A stretch of 36,066 nt of DNA from Sedimenticola sp. (GCA_027008705.1 JALVEB010000081.1:1-36066), one strand, 5' to 3'. Positions 1 to 12,762 are shown, counted from the first letter of the stretch. A program made the numbers and translations. Notes: generated by a model from the sequence alone, not told the origin.

Positions 1-846
1 TCGCTGGACATCCATAATCCACGCCACCGCGAGATTTGCGCCCATCGCTTGATCGCGAAGATGCCGACCATCGCGGCGGCCTGTTACAAGCACAACGTCG
101 GCGAGCCGCTGATCTACCCGCGTAACGAACTCTCCTATGTCGGCAACTATCTGCGCATGATGTTCGCCACGCCGTGCGAGGATTACGAGCCGAATCCGGT
201 GGCCGAGAAGGCGTTGAACCTGCTGTTCCTGCTGCATGCCGACCATGAGCAGAACGCCAGCACCTCGACGGTCCGTCTGGCCGGCAGCTCGGGGGCGAAT
301 CCGTTCGCCTGCATCGCCGCCGGCATCACCTCGCTGTGGGGGCCGGCCCACGGTGGCGCGAACGAGGCGGTGATCGATATGCTCGAGGAGATCGGCGATG
401 TATCGAACATAGAGAAATACATCGCGCGGGCGAAGGACAAGAACGATCCGTTCCGCCTGATGGGCTTCGGTCACCGTGTCTACAAGAACTATGATCCACG
501 CGCAAAGATCATCCGCTCGGTGTGTCACGAGGTGCTGGAGAAGCTCGCCGATCCGGACAACCCGAGGTTCGAATTGGCTTTGCGCCTCGAGGAGATCGCG
601 CTGCAAGACGACTATTTCGTGCAGCGTAAGCTTTACCCGAACGTCGATTTCTACTCCGGCATCATCTACCAGGCCCTGGGCATCCCGAAGAATATGTTCA
701 CGGTGATGTTCGCGATCGCGCGCACCGCCGGTTGGATCGCTCACTGGACCGAGATGATCAGCGATCCGAATCAGCGCATCGGGCGTCCGCGTCAGCTCTA
801 TACCGGCGCCACCCAGCGCGATTACGTGCCGATCTCGGAGCGCTGA
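1..846 (+). CDS. gltA: Citrate synthase, C-terminal part (5' end outside window)
   Basis: Frame is open from base 1 ([31 protein letters not shown]...); contains [11 protein letters not shown] and [16 protein letters not shown], typical of type II citrate synthase. Confidence 0.95.
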   Translation, partial: SLDIHNPRHREICAHRLIAKMPTIAAACYKHNVGEPLIYPRNELSYVGNYLRMMFATPCEDYEPNPVAEKALNLLFLLHADHEQNASTSTVRLAGSSGANPFACIAAGITSLWGPAHGGANEAVIDMLEEIGDVSNIEKYIARAKDKNDPFRLMGFGHRVYKNYDPRAKIIRSVCHEVLEKLADPDNPRFELALRLEEIALQDDYFVQRKLYPNVDFYSGIIYQALGIPKNMFTVMFAIARTAGWIAHWTEMISDPNQRIGRPRQLYTGATQRDYVPISER

Positions 847-861
847 AGCGTCTCGCATCCC

Positions 862-1557
862 CTATTTGTCGTCATGGAGTGTCAGTCGCCCCTGCCGCTC
901 CTCGCGTGATGCTCCGCTGTCGCGGGATCCGTCGCGCGCGTCGTCCGCCAGCATCGCCTCGAGCCTCTTGCGGCCGATTCTTGGCCATGGCCTGCGGCTG
1001 TGTTTGTCCACCGGCATTCCCTTACGCTGGCGCCTTTCATCGATGATGATCAACTCGATCGCCTGACCGCCCGCAAGGAAGCGAAAGCTCGGAGCGGCGT
1101 GGCGACTGCGGTCGGCGAAGTGCAACAGATGTTCCCCCTCGCGAAACTGGATGCCTTGTTCGATCAAAGCGATCATTACCAGCTCGGCGGTGTCGGCATG
1201 CAGCAGCAGTTCCACCGGCATATGGCGTAACGCGATGCCGTTGGCCAGCCAGCCGGTGAGGCGTGGACGGAAAGCCTCGAGCGAGCGCATCGCGGTCAGC
1301 GCGGTGCGGCGCAGCGTTTCCAGTTGAAGCGCGTTTTCCGACGGCGGTCGTCCGGGCCGGGCGCGCAGGGCGCGTCCGATCTCATCGTCGTCCGGCCAGT
1401 GCCGGCGGTCGTTCTCGCCGAGGCGGGCGGCTGCCTTGCGCCGCGCGCGTTCGATATCTCCGCGATCGGTGTAGCCGTTTTCGGCGATCAGGCGCGCGGC
1501 CTCGCTTGCAAGGCGGGATTTTCGGTCGCTCGCTGGGGTATTGTTGGCGCGGCTCAT
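862..1557 (-). CDS. Conserved hypothetical protein, possibly nucleotidyltransferase-like
   Basis: 231 aa ORF starting 3 bp after the mrcA stop on the same strand; N-terminal RLASEAARLIAENGYTDRGDIERARRKAAARLG; no confident family assignment by eye. Confidence 0.7.
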   Translation of the reverse strand: MSRANNTPASDRKSRLASEAARLIAENGYTDRGDIERARRKAAARLGENDRRHWPDDDEIGRALRARPGRPPSENALQLETLRRTALTAMRSLEAFRPRLTGWLANGIALRHMPVELLLHADTAELVMIALIEQGIQFREGEHLLHFADRSRHAAPSFRFLAGGQAIELIIIDERRQRKGMPVDKHSRRPWPRIGRKRLEAMLADDARDGSRDSGASREERQGRLTLHDDK

Positions 1558-1560
1558 GGT

Positions 1561-3948
1561 TCAGAAGATGTCGTCGGCATCGTCCGGTGTGACGAGGGCT
1601 TCCGCAGAGGCCTCCGTGCCCCCGTTGTCCGGGCCGTGAGCGGATGCGCGGCCCGGGGCGTTGCCCGGACGGAAGTATTCAAGGATCGCGTTCTTCTGCC
1701 CGTGACGCGCGCGCTCGCCGGTTTTCGGGTCGATGGCGACGCGCGCGAGAGTGTCGGGCGGCGTTGGTGGTCGGTCCGGGATGGTTTTCAGCGCGGTGCG
1801 CATGAACTCGATCCAGGCGGGCAGCGCGGCACGCCCGCCGACCTCGCCGCGTCCCATCGGACGTGGGTTGTCGAAACCGACCCAGGCGATCGCGACGATC
1901 GACTGGTTGTAGCCGTTGAACCAAGCGTCGACCTGATCGTTGGTGGTGCCCGTCTTGCCCGCCAGATCCCTGCGTTGCAACACCCGCGCCTTGGTCGCGG
2001 TGCCACGTTTGATTACGTCTTGCATCATGCTGTACATCAGGAAACGGTTTTCCGGACTGATGACGCGCGGCGCGGGATTGGCTGCGACGGCGTCCGTGGT
2101 GGGCGCGGTCGCCGGTTGGGCGCGCTCGATCTCGCCTTCGCCTTCCTTGCGGATGCGCGCGATCAGATAGGGTTGGACGAGGTAGCCGCCGTTGGCGAAC
2201 ACCGCGTAGCCGCGCGCCATCTGCAACGGCGTGATCGCGCCGCTGCCGAGCGCCAGCGACAGGTTGTGTGGCAGCTCGGCGGGGTCGAAGCCGAACTTCG
2301 CGATATGACGCAACGCGTTTTCTATGCCCATGCGGCGCAGGATGCGGATCGACACCAGATTGCGTGATTTGGTCAAGGCCCAGCGCAGCCGGGTGGGGCC
2401 GAAGAAGCGGCCACTGTAGTTCTGGGGGCGCCATTCGGTTTCCAGGCTGGCGTCGTCGAGCACGATCGGCGCGTCATTGATGATGGTGGCCGGGGTGAAG
2501 CCGTTTTCCAGCGCCGCGGAATAGACATAGGCCTTGAAACCCGAGCCGGGCTGGCGCTTGGCCTGGCTTGCGCGGTTGAATTTGCTGAGGTTGTAATCGT
2601 AGCCGCCCACCAGCGCGAGGATGGCGCCATCCCTTGGGTCGAGCGAGACGAAAGCCCCTTCCACTTGCGGGATCTGCGCGAGTCGCCAGTAAGATCGACC
2701 TTTCTTGTCGTGTTCCTCGCGGATGCGCACCAAATCGCCGACACGAAGGATGTCATGCGCCGAGCGGGGCGCTGGCCCAAGGCGGTCTGCGGAAAGGTGG
2801 CGCGCGGCCCATTTCAATCCTTTCCATGGAATCTCCCGCTCGTGGCCGTCGCGCCCGAGCACGCGCGCGGATCGTTTCTTCACCGCGATCACCACGGCGG
2901 GGTCCAGGTCGCCGATGCGCAGGGTGCCCGCGAGACGTTGTTGCAATACCTTGCGGTCATCGCTGTCGATATGGTTCTCGGGCCCGCGCCAGCCATGGCG
3001 TTTGTCGTAGGCGTCGAGTGCGTTGCGCAGCGCCTTGCGCGCGGCCAGTTGAAGCGGCGCGCGCAGCGTGGTGTCGACGATATAGCCATCGGAATAGATG
3101 GCCTCGCCAAAACGTTCGAGCAGTCGGGCGCGGACCTGTTCGGCCACATAGGGCGCTTCGATGTCGGTCTTGGTGCGGTGCAGGCGGGCGCTCAGCGGCG
3201 CCTTGTCGGCCGCGGCGAAGCGTCGGTCGTCGAGGAAGCCAAGCTCGTGCATGCGGCTCAGCACATAATGGCGACGTGCGAGCGCGCGCTTCGGGTTGAT
3301 GAGCGGATTGAAACGCGATGGGGCTTTCGGCAAGCCGGCGATCATCGCGGTTTCGGCAAGACTCAGGTCCTTGAGGTCCTTGCCGTAGTATGTCCTTGCG
3401 GCGGCGGCGACACCGTAGGCGCGGTTGCCGAGGTAGATCTTGTTCAGGTAGAGCGCGAGGATCTCCTGCTTCGACAGTTCGTGCTCGATCTTCAGTGCCA
3501 ACAGGATCTCGTTGAGCTTGCGCGTAAAGGTTTTTTTGCGCGTCAGGAAGAAATTGCGCGCCACCTGCATCGTGATCGTACTGCCCCCCTGGCGGCGCTT
3601 GCCCGTCATCGCGTATTGGATCGCGGCGCGCAACAGGCCTTGATAATCCACGCCCGGATGCTCGAAGAAGCGGGCGTCCTCGGCGGCGAGAAAGGCCTCG
3701 ACCATGGTTTTCGGGATCTGATCGAAGGCTACCGGGATGCGTTTTTTCTCGCCGAATTCAGCGATCAGCTTGTGATCGGCGGTATAGATGCGCAACGGCA
3801 CCTGAAAGCGCACATGACGCAGGCTGTCGACGTCCGGCAGGCGCGGAGTCTGGTAGCGATACAGGCCATACAGCAGGGCCGCGCCGGCGGCGATGGCGAT
3901 CAACGCGATGAGGAGCGCGTACTTGAGAGTTTTGTTGAGCCACTTCAT
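1561..3948 (-). CDS. mrcA: Penicillin-binding protein 1A (bifunctional transglycosylase/transpeptidase)
   Basis: GT51 motifs EDARFFEHPGVD and RQGGSTITMQVARNFFL; transpeptidase region with SRNLVSIRILRRMG and KTGTTND; start set at MKWLNKTLKYALLIALIAIAAG. Confidence 0.95.
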   Translation of the reverse strand: MKWLNKTLKYALLIALIAIAAGAALLYGLYRYQTPRLPDVDSLRHVRFQVPLRIYTADHKLIAEFGEKKRIPVAFDQIPKTMVEAFLAAEDARFFEHPGVDYQGLLRAAIQYAMTGKRRQGGSTITMQVARNFFLTRKKTFTRKLNEILLALKIEHELSKQEILALYLNKIYLGNRAYGVAAAARTYYGKDLKDLSLAETAMIAGLPKAPSRFNPLINPKRALARRHYVLSRMHELGFLDDRRFAAADKAPLSARLHRTKTDIEAPYVAEQVRARLLERFGEAIYSDGYIVDTTLRAPLQLAARKALRNALDAYDKRHGWRGPENHIDSDDRKVLQQRLAGTLRIGDLDPAVVIAVKKRSARVLGRDGHEREIPWKGLKWAARHLSADRLGPAPRSAHDILRVGDLVRIREEHDKKGRSYWRLAQIPQVEGAFVSLDPRDGAILALVGGYDYNLSKFNRASQAKRQPGSGFKAYVYSAALENGFTPATIINDAPIVLDDASLETEWRPQNYSGRFFGPTRLRWALTKSRNLVSIRILRRMGIENALRHIAKFGFDPAELPHNLSLALGSGAITPLQMARGYAVFANGGYLVQPYLIARIRKEGEGEIERAQPATAPTTDAVAANPAPRVISPENRFLMYSMMQDVIKRGTATKARVLQRRDLAGKTGTTNDQVDAWFNGYNQSIVAIAWVGFDNPRPMGRGEVGGRAALPAWIEFMRTALKTIPDRPPTPPDTLARVAIDPKTGERARHGQKNAILEYFRPGNAPGRASAHGPDNGGTEASAEALVTPDDADDIF

Positions 3949-4167
3949 GGACTGGTTCACAGTATCCGGGTCGTAACATGCAAGAAGATCGGCGTGCGCC
4001 TTACACTGCTTCTGGTGAAGCATTTCGGCGGAAGGCCGGGATCGGTGGTATGGGCGGGACGGGCGCTATTGTCCCTTTTCGGAGGCCATATCTCAACCCG
4101 GCGGGATCCGGTTTATCCGGTTCCAGCCGCTTGCCGGAGCCGGGCGCGGCCCTCGTCGAGAAAGGGC

Positions 4168-4195
4168 TTCACATTGATTCGCCGGATACTATATA
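4168..4195 (+). promoter_or_regulatory. Candidate sigma70-like promoter for the pil operon
   Basis: TTCACA (4168-4173), 16 bp spacer, TATATA (4190-4195), upstream of the pilM ATG at 4260. Confidence 0.4.
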
Positions 4196-4196
4196 G

Positions 4197-5332
<1,136 letters not shown>

Positions 5333-5333
<1 letters not shown>

Positions 5334-5908
5334 TGGCGAATATCAACCTGTTGCCATGGCGCGAAACCCTGCGTCGTCGCAAGACCCAGGAGTTTCTCGC
5401 GCTTCTCCTCGGCGCCGTGTTGTTGACTCTGGCCTTGCTGTTCGGTTGGCATATGTTGGTCGAGAAACAGATCGAACGGCAGAAACGCCGCAACAGCCTG
5501 CTGAAGCAAGAGATCGCGCTGGTCGACAGCCGGATCAGCGAGATCAAGGATCTGGAAAAGACCAAGAATCAGCTGCTCGCGCGGATGGAGATCATCCAGC
5601 AGTTGCAGGTGAGCCGGCCGGAGATCGTGCACCTGTTCGACGAGCTGGTCTCGACCCTGCCCGACGGCGTGGTGCTGACCAGCGTCAAGCAGGCGGGCCG
5701 CACCCTGACGGTGACGGGACGGGCGCAGTCCAACGCGCGGGTATCCGCTTTCATGCGCAACATCGAAGCATCCCAATGGCTGAGCAATCCGCGTTTGCAG
5801 ATCATTGAGAACAAAACCAAGGATCCGACCGCCGAATACAACAATTTCGTCCTGGTCATGCAACAGAAGAAAGCAAACGCTGATAATGCCGACGGAGATA
5901 CGGAATGA
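5333..5908 (+). CDS. pilN: Type IV pilus assembly protein PilN
   Basis: MANINLLPWRETLRRRKTQEFLALL; overlaps pilM stop and pilO start. Confidence 0.95.
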
Positions 5909-6522
5909 ACCTGGATGAGCTGAACGAACTGGATTTCAGCGAGATCGGCGTCTGGCCATGGCCGGTCAAGGTGGCCTTGATCCTGCTATTGAGCATCATC
6001 GTCGGTGTGGCGTGGTATTTCCTTGACACCAAGGAGCAATACGTCAACCTCGATCGAGTGGAAAAGAAAGAGCTGGACCTGCGCAAGGAGTTCGAATCCA
6101 AGCAGGCCAAGGCGGTCAATCTGGAGAAGTACAAGCAGCAGCTCGACGAGATGCGCGAATCCTTCGGCGCGATGCTGCGTCAGTTGCCGGACAAGACCGA
6201 GGTGGCCGATCTGCTCGTGGACGTGTCTCAGATGGGATTGGCGTCCGGACTGGAATTCGAGCTCTTCCAGCCGCAGGGCGAGGTTCCCAAGGAGTTCTAT
6301 GCCGAGTTGCCGATCAAGCTGCGCGTGGTCGGCAGTTATCATGAGTTCGGCAACTTCGTCAGCGGGCTGGCGGGTCTGCCGCGCATCGTGACGATCCATG
6401 ATATCCACATCGTCCCGAAGAAGGAATCGCGCAAGCCGGCCGGCAAGGACAGTGAAGGCAAGACGCAGTTGATCATGGAGGCGACAGCGAAAACGTATCG
6501 CTACCTGGACGAGGAAGGCTGA
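5905..6522 (+). CDS. pilO: Type IV pilus assembly protein PilO
   Basis: Single TM near the N-terminus plus coiled coil, YHEFGNFVSGLAGLPRIVTIHDI; position in operon. Confidence 0.95.
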   Translation: MNLDELNELDFSEIGVWPWPVKVALILLLSIIVGVAWYFLDTKEQYVNLDRVEKKELDLRKEFESKQAKAVNLEKYKQQLDEMRESFGAMLRQLPDKTEVADLLVDVSQMGLASGLEFELFQPQGEVPKEFYAELPIKLRVVGSYHEFGNFVSGLAGLPRIVTIHDIHIVPKKESRKPAGKDSEGKTQLIMEATAKTYRYLDEEG

Positions 6523-7082
6523 TGGAAGACCGAGCAATCATAGCCGAAGCTGTAAACCGGTTCACAGGTTTTTCCCTGCTGTTGCTGGCGCTGTTTCTTG
6601 TCGGCTGTTCACAAGATAATATGCGAGATCTGCGCGCCTACATCGATGAGGTCAAGCACCGGCCGGCGCCCCCGATCGACCCGATTCCGTCGATCAAGCA
6701 GGTGGACACCTACCTGTATCGCGACGATGGCCGCCGCAATCCCTTCGAAATCGTGGAGACCACGCAGAGCGAGAAGGTGTTGCCAAGCAATAACGGCATT
6801 CACCCGGACCCACTCCGTCGCAAGGAAGAACTGGAACAGTTCTCATTGGACACCTTGCGCATGGTCGGCACGCTGGACAAAGACGGCGTCACCTGGGCGC
6901 TGGTGCAGGCGAAGAGCGGAAAGATCTACCGCGTGCGCCCCGGCAATTACATGGGCAGGAACAACGGCCGTATCCGGCGTATAACGGATGACCGGATCGA
7001 GTTGACCGAGATCGTGCCGGATCAGCGTGGCGGCTATGTCGAACGTTCGGCAATGGTCAGTCTTGGCGAACCATCCACCTGA
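6522..7082 (+). CDS. pilP: Type IV pilus lipoprotein PilP
   Basis: Lipobox LFLVGC; RRNPFEIV, ELEQFSLDTLRMVGTL; position in operon. Confidence 0.95.
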   Translation: MEDRAIIAEAVNRFTGFSLLLLALFLVGCSQDNMRDLRAYIDEVKHRPAPPIDPIPSIKQVDTYLYRDDGRRNPFEIVETTQSEKVLPSNNGIHPDPLRRKEELEQFSLDTLRMVGTLDKDGVTWALVQAKSGKIYRVRPGNYMGRNNGRIRRITDDRIELTEIVPDQRGGYVERSAMVSLGEPST

Positions 7083-7161
7083 GATGGATCGCGGTCGGGT
7101 AAAGAGGGGCGCGGGCAGGTTTCTGGTTGAATCTAAATTGAGACAAAGACAGCGGGATCAC

Positions 7162-9282
7162 ATGAACAGACTACTCATCGCAGGGACACTAATCATCGGC
7201 TTGTGCGCATCGTTGGCGGCGAGCGCGGTCACGGTGCTGAAAGATATTCGTTATTCGGCCCTGCCGGGCGACAAGGTCGAGTTGGTGCTGAAGGCCGACG
7301 GCCCGATCGTCGATCCGGTCAGCTTCACGACCGACAACCCCGCGCGTATCGCGATCGACCTGAATGGGGTGAAGCTCGGCTTGAAGAAGAAAAGCCGCAA
7401 GGTCGGCATCGGCTTGGTTTCGAGCGTCGCGGCGGTACAGGCGGGGGAGCGCACCCGTGTCGTGATCAGTCTGGTGAATTCGGCGCCCTATACCCTGGTG
7501 TCCGATGGAAACGAACTGCGGGTGACCGTAGGGGCCAGTGGCAAGGGGTCGGCGTCGATCGTCGCGAGCACGCCGAAAGGCAAGCGGGGCGGTGCCTCGG
7601 GCTCGGCGAGACATGAGGTCGAGAACATCGATTTCAATCGTGGCCCATCGGGCGAGGGGCGGGTCGTCGTGCGCCTCGACAGCGGCGATGTGGTCAGCGA
7701 TCTGCGCGAGGAAGGCGGCAAGGTCGTGCTCGAACTGCTCAACACCGCCTTGCCGCCGAAGCTGGCCAACAAGCTGGACGTCACCGATTTCGCCACGCCG
7801 GTACAGGATATCGTGTTGCGGCAGAAGGGCAAGAACACGCGGATCGTCATCGAAGCAAAAGGAGATTACGAGCATCTCGCCTATCAGACCGACAACGAGT
7901 ACACCGTCGAATTCCGGCCGTTGACGAAGGCCGAGAAAACCCGTTTGCAGAAAGAGCGCCTGACCTATTCGGGTGACCGCTTGTCGCTGAATTTCCAGGA
8001 TATCCCGGTTCGCTCGGTGCTCCAGTTGCTGGCCGATTTCACCGGCTTGAACATGGTGGTCAGCGATTCTGTGAATGGAACGATTACCTTGCGTTTGAAA
8101 AACGTGCCTTGGGATCAGGCGTTGGACATCATCCTGAAGACCAAGGGGCTGTCGATGCGGCGCAATGACAACGTCATCCTGATCGCGCCGACCGAGGAAA
8201 TCGCCGCGCGCGAGCAGTTGGAACTGGAAGCGCAAAAGCAGATCGAGGAGCTCGCGCCATTGCATTCCGATCTGATTCAGGTCAACTACGGCAAGGCGAG
8301 CAAGTTCGCCGAGTTGCTGAAGGCCTCGGAGAACCAACTGCTGTCGCCTCGTGGCAGCGTGACCGTCGATGAACGCACCAATACCCTGTTGCTGCGGGAT
8401 ACCGCGAGCCAGCTCGAGAACATTCGCAAGCTCATCAAGCGCCTGGATATTCCGGTCCGCCAGGTCATGATCGAATCGCGCATCGTCATCGCGAACGACG
8501 ATTTCGCTCGTGACATCGGCGTACGTTTTGGTTTCAAGTCGAACACCAAGGTCGGGGGCGACAACGAGGCGATGATCGCCGGCGGTCTGCCGGGACACAT
8601 CAGCGATTTTGGTGTCGATGCCGGTCAGTTCATGGGTGTCCATACCGGTATCGAGAATCCGGCAGGGTCGGGTAACGAGGCGCTGCTGGTCAACCTGCCC
8701 CAGACTCTTAGTTCCACTCGCGGCGGCGCGGTCAACCTGCTGCTCGGCAAGGTGGGCAGCTACCTGCTGAACCTGGAGCTGTCCGCGATGCAGCAGGAAG
8801 GCAAGGGCGAGATCGTCTCCAGCCCGCGGGTCATCACCGCGGACCAGCACAAAGCGGTTATCAAGCAGGGTCTCGAGATCCCCTATCAGCAAGCCTCGTC
8901 ATCGGGCGCCACCACGGTGGCGTTCAAGGAGGCTGTGCTGAAGCTGGAGGTCACGCCGCATATCACGCCGGACGATCGCATCAAGATGGATCTGGTGGTG
9001 CGCAAGGACAGCCCGGACTTCTCGCGTGCAGTGCTTGGCGTGCCGCCGGTGAACACCCGTTCGGTAGAAACCGCGGTACTGGTAGAGAACGGCGAGACCG
9101 TGGTCCTGGGCGGGGTGTTCGAGCGCAATCGCACAAAGAATGTCGAGCGCGTTCCCTTCTTCGGCGAGCTGCCTTTCGTCGGCGCGGCGTTCCGCCAGAC
9201 CCAGAAGAAGGATGAGAATTCGGAGTTGTTGCTGTTCGTAACGCCGAAGATCATCAAGAACGGGCTTTCCGTCGTGCGTTGA
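7162..9282 (+). CDS. pilQ: Type IV pilus secretin PilQ
   Basis: AMIN domain at N-terminus, LNFQDIPVRSVLQLLADFTGLNMVVSD, secretin C-terminus with VPFFGELPFVGAAFR; start at MNRLLIAGTLIIGLCASLAASA. Confidence 0.95.
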   Translation: MNRLLIAGTLIIGLCASLAASAVTVLKDIRYSALPGDKVELVLKADGPIVDPVSFTTDNPARIAIDLNGVKLGLKKKSRKVGIGLVSSVAAVQAGERTRVVISLVNSAPYTLVSDGNELRVTVGASGKGSASIVASTPKGKRGGASGSARHEVENIDFNRGPSGEGRVVVRLDSGDVVSDLREEGGKVVLELLNTALPPKLANKLDVTDFATPVQDIVLRQKGKNTRIVIEAKGDYEHLAYQTDNEYTVEFRPLTKAEKTRLQKERLTYSGDRLSLNFQDIPVRSVLQLLADFTGLNMVVSDSVNGTITLRLKNVPWDQALDIILKTKGLSMRRNDNVILIAPTEEIAAREQLELEAQKQIEELAPLHSDLIQVNYGKASKFAELLKASENQLLSPRGSVTVDERTNTLLLRDTASQLENIRKLIKRLDIPVRQVMIESRIVIANDDFARDIGVRFGFKSNTKVGGDNEAMIAGGLPGHISDFGVDAGQFMGVHTGIENPAGSGNEALLVNLPQTLSSTRGGAVNLLLGKVGSYLLNLELSAMQQEGKGEIVSSPRVITADQHKAVIKQGLEIPYQQASSSGATTVAFKEAVLKLEVTPHITPDDRIKMDLVVRKDSPDFSRAVLGVPPVNTRSVETAVLVENGETVVLGGVFERNRTKNVERVPFFGELPFVGAAFRQTQKKDENSELLLFVTPKIIKNGLSVVR

Positions 9283-9309
9283 TGACACGGAAGCCGGATC
9301 GGCCCGGGA

Positions 9310-9335
9310 GGGAGGCTTCGGCCTCCCTTTCTTTT
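9310..9335 (+). terminator. Candidate Rho-independent terminator between pilQ and aroK
   Basis: GGGAGGC-TTCG-GCCTCCC stem-loop (9310-9327) followed by T-rich CTTTCTTTTC. Confidence 0.75.
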
Positions 9336-9383
9336 CGCTTTGGCACTGCTCTGTCTACCCGAAACCGCCATCGGGCTGGTATC

Positions 9384-9941
9384 ATGCCCCCCATGATCGC
9401 GAGCAACAAAGTTTTCCTGGTCGGGCCAATGGGCGCCGGCAAGACGACGATCGGGCGTCAGCTTGCTCAATCGTTGCGTCTTTCCTTCCTCGATAGCGAT
9501 CATGAATTGCAGCGTCGCACCGGGGTCGATATCCCGACCATCTTCGAGTTCGAAGGCGAGGCGGGATTCCGCCTGCGCGAGAAGAATCTCATCGATGAAC
9601 TGACGCAACGTAAGCGAATCGTTCTGGCGACCGGAGGCGGTTCTGTGCTCGATCGCGAAAGCCGTCAGCGGCTCGCCGCGCGGGGTACGGTGGTATACCT
9701 GCATTGCTCGCCCCAGCAGCAGTATGAACGGACCATGAAGGACAAGAACCGTCCCCTGTTGCAACTCGAGGACCCGCTGGCGCGACTGCAAGCGTTGATG
9801 GAGGAACGTGAGCCGCTTTACCGCGAGATCGCGGATATCATCGTGTCCACGGAAAACCGTCCGATGCAATCGGTGGCCCGGGATATCGTTTCTCGCTTGA
9901 CTCCGCGTTCAGGCGGCGCCAGCGGCTCCAACAACCCGTAA
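9384..9941 (+). CDS. aroK: Shikimate kinase
   Basis: [18 protein letters not shown] Walker [37 protein letters not shown]; followed by aroB. Confidence 0.95.
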   Translation: MPPMIASNKVFLVGPMGAGKTTIGRQLAQSLRLSFLDSDHELQRRTGVDIPTIFEFEGEAGFRLREKNLIDELTQRKRIVLATGGGSVLDRESRQRLAARGTVVYLHCSPQQQYERTMKDKNRPLLQLEDPLARLQALMEEREPLYREIADIIVSTENRPMQSVARDIVSRLTPRSGGASGSNNP

Positions 9942-9988
9942 AGCAAGGGTCGAGGAATTCGACCGGAAAAAGGCGGATCGATTGCGCT

Positions 9989-11086
9989 ATGTCTGATCTT
10001 CAACGCACCCTTCGCGTAGACCTCGGGGAACGCAGCTACCCCATCCATATCGGCACCGGCCTGCTCGATTCAGCGGCTCTGTTCGAGCAGGCGATTGGAT
10101 CGCGCCAGGTCATGGTGGTCACCAATGAGACCGTGGCGCCTCTTTACCTGAGGCGTCTGCTCGACACCCTGCGGACCTTCGACACCCACCATGTGATTCT
10201 GCCCGATGGCGAGGAATTCAAGCAGCTCGAGGTATTGAATCAGGTCTTCACCGCCCTGTTGGAGCGGCATTTCGATCGGGGCTGCGCATTGGTGGCGCTG
10301 GGCGGAGGCGTGATCGGCGATATGACCGGCTTTGCCGCGGCCAGTTACCAACGGGGCGTCGACTTCGTGCAGGTGCCGACCACCTTGCTCTCGCAGGTCG
10401 ATTCCTCGGTGGGTGGCAAGACCGGTGTCAATCATGCGCTGGGCAAGAACATGATCGGCGCCTTCCACCAGCCGCGCGGCGTGATCATCGATGTCACCAC
10501 GCTCGACACCCTCGCGGATCGCCAGCTGTCGGCCGGCTTGGCCGAGGTGATCAAGTATGGTCTGATCGACGATCCGGAATTCTTCGCCTGGCTGGAAGAT
10601 CACATCGAGGATCTGCGTCGCCGCGATACCCGGGCCCTGGTGCATGCGATCGAGCGCTCGTGCGCCGACAAGGCGCGCGTGGTCGCCGCCGACGAGCGTG
10701 AAGCCGGGCGGCGCGCATTGCTGAATCTCGGACATACCTTTGGCCACGCGATCGAAACCGGCATGGGATACGGGGTGTGGTTGCATGGCGAAGCCGTCGG
10801 CGCGGGGATGTGCATGGCCGCCGAGCTGTCCTCGCGGCTGGGGCTGATTGGCCCGGACCTGGTGGCGCGTATTCGTGACCTGGTCGCGCGCGCCGGCTTG
10901 CCGGTCGACGCGCCGGAAAACCTCGATTCCGGGCATTTCCTGGAGCTGATGGCGGTGGACAAAAAGGTGCGGGACGGCAAGCTGCGGCTGGTGCTGCTGA
11001 AAGGCGTCGGCGAGGCCTTCCTGTGCTCGGATTTCGATCGGGCCGCGCTCGAAGCGGTGTTGAAGCAGCGTGCCGAACGAACGTGA
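9989..11086 (+). CDS. aroB: 3-dehydroquinate synthase
   Basis: [56 protein letters not shown]. Confidence 0.97.
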   Translation: MSDLQRTLRVDLGERSYPIHIGTGLLDSAALFEQAIGSRQVMVVTNETVAPLYLRRLLDTLRTFDTHHVILPDGEEFKQLEVLNQVFTALLERHFDRGCALVALGGGVIGDMTGFAAASYQRGVDFVQVPTTLLSQVDSSVGGKTGVNHALGKNMIGAFHQPRGVIIDVTTLDTLADRQLSAGLAEVIKYGLIDDPEFFAWLEDHIEDLRRRDTRALVHAIERSCADKARVVAADEREAGRRALLNLGHTFGHAIETGMGYGVWLHGEAVGAGMCMAAELSSRLGLIGPDLVARIRDLVARAGLPVDAPENLDSGHFLELMAVDKKVRDGKLRLVLLKGVGEAFLCSDFDRAALEAVLKQRAERT

Positions 11087-12762
11087 GCGATCGAATTCCC
11101 TCGATTGAAAGCCTGGCTGGCAACGGTGAGATGCAGGGTGATCTGTTCCTGACCCGGGAGATCCTGCAACGCATCGAGCTGGTGAGGCACCTGCTTGAAA
11201 ACACCCTGATCGTACCCTTGTTGGTCGGTCCGGAGGGGGCCGGGAAATCGACCCTGATCGATTATCTCGACGAGCACGCGCCAAGTCACTGGTTGGCGCT
11301 GGATCTGGACGCGGCGCGGATCGGAGAGAAAGAACCCCTGATCGCGCTGCTCGGCGAACAGCTCGGACTCGGGAATGGTGTCGACTCGGAAGAGGCGCTG
11401 GCGCAGCGGCTGGACGGCATCGTTCGGCAGGCGCGCATGCCGGTGGTGCTGGTGGACAATGCGCATTGCTTGCGGGAAGAGTCGTTGGCGCTGTTGTTGC
11501 GCCTTGCCGACCGGAAAGCTGGCGGGCACGCCTTGTTGAAGATCGTGCTGTTCTCCGAGGATGACTTGGCTGATCTGCTGAACCTGCCGTCTTTCTCCGG
11601 GCTTGCGGACACTCGTTTCCAGCGCATGGAGATGCCCCGGTTCTCGTTCGGCCAGGCCCAAGCCTTTGTGCGGGCGCGCTACTCCGACAGCGGACAGAGG
11701 GTCCCAGCCGGTTTGAGCTTCGAAAAACTCTATGCGGTTTCCGGCGGTTGGCCCGGGGAGATGATTCAGCGTGCCGACACCTTCCTGAAACTGAGCGACC
11801 AGCCGGGTGTCGTGCGAAGTCCGCCAAGCCGGCGGCGTTGGCCGTGGCTGCTGGGCGGCGCGCTGGCCGTGCTGCTTGGGACGTTGTTGTGGTTTCAGGA
11901 CGAACTCAATGAGTTCGTCACCGCGGACTCATCGATGCCGCCGCGGGCGGGGCGGGAGGAGCGTCCGCGGGAGCGGTTGGATAACGGCCATGAAACCGCC
12001 TTGCCGCGTGAACCGGCGTCCGTGCCGACGCCGCTCGAAGCCAAGGCGGATCGGATCGTGGAAATCCCGGTTGCAGAGGAATCCGCGACCGGGTCGGGAG
12101 AAGCCTCCCCGGCCATCGAGGAGCCACCGGCGGGTACGGATGCCCCGGCATCGTCCCATGAGGAACCGGCGGAACCGCCCCGTGATATCGTCGACCTCCT
12201 GCTCGCGGAGGATCCGGGCGATAAGCCAGCCGAGGCCGAGTCACCGTCTCCCATCCTTGAGCCGTTGCAGCCTCCCTTGACCGAAGGCTCTTCCGAGCCA
12301 AAAGCGACAGGCCGCAAGGAGCCGTCCCGGCACATGTCCTCTGTCGAACCGGCCAATCAGCACAGGCCGGCCGATTCACGCGGGCGGGCTGAATCGCGAT
12401 CGGAGCCGATTTCGAAACCGGCGCACAAGCCCACGCGCAAAGTGGTGCCGAAGCCGGAACGGAAGCCTGCGTCGAAGCCGAAAGCGCGGCGTTGGCTCGA
12501 CAGCGCGCCACCGGGCTATTACACCTTGCAGTTGATGGGCGCCTCGCGCCGCCCGGATATCCACCGTCTGGCGTTGCGCTTCGGCCTGGATCCCTCACGC
12601 TTGCACATCGTGCGTACTGAGCGCAAGGGACGTCCATGGTATGTGGTCGTCCGTGGCCTGTATCGGAACAGCCCGGCGGCGCGCAAGGCCTTGCGCGAGC
12701 TGCCGGCGGCTCTGCGCAAACAAGGGGTCTGGCCGCGTCGCGTCGACGGACTGAAACACTGA
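11083..12762 (+). CDS. damX: DamX-like protein: AAA/ExeA-type ATPase domain, TM segment, disordered linker, C-terminal SPOR domain
   Basis: GTG start overlapping the aroB stop (GTGA); Walker [37 protein letters not shown]-terminal [24 protein letters not shown]...[20 protein letters not shown]. Confidence 0.88.
   Translation: MSDRIPSIESLAGNGEMQGDLFLTREILQRIELVRHLLENTLIVPLLVGPEGAGKSTLIDYLDEHAPSHWLALDLDAARIGEKEPLIALLGEQLGLGNGVDSEEALAQRLDGIVRQARMPVVLVDNAHCLREESLALLLRLADRKAGGHALLKIVLFSEDDLADLLNLPSFSGLADTRFQRMEMPRFSFGQAQAFVRARYSDSGQRVPAGLSFEKLYAVSGGWPGEMIQRADTFLKLSDQPGVVRSPPSRRRWPWLLGGALAVLLGTLLWFQDELNEFVTADSSMPPRAGREERPRERLDNGHETALPREPASVPTPLEAKADRIVEIPVAEESATGSGEASPAIEEPPAGTDAPASSHEEPAEPPRDIVDLLLAEDPGDKPAEAESPSPILEPLQPPLTEGSSEPKATGRKEPSRHMSSVEPANQHRPADSRGRAESRSEPISKPAHKPTRKVVPKPERKPASKPKARRWLDSAPPGYYTLQLMGASRRPDIHRLALRFGLDPSRLHIVRTERKGRPWYVVVRGLYRNSPAARKALRELPAALRKQGVWPRRVDGLKH

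Noticed and set aside
1324-2367. Long plus-strand ORF opposite mrcA
   Set aside because: Antisense to a well-supported PBP1A gene; typical shadow ORF of GC-rich DNA with no recognisable domains.
7189-8892. 567 aa minus-strand ORF opposite pilQ
   Set aside because: Shadow ORF of a confident secretin gene.
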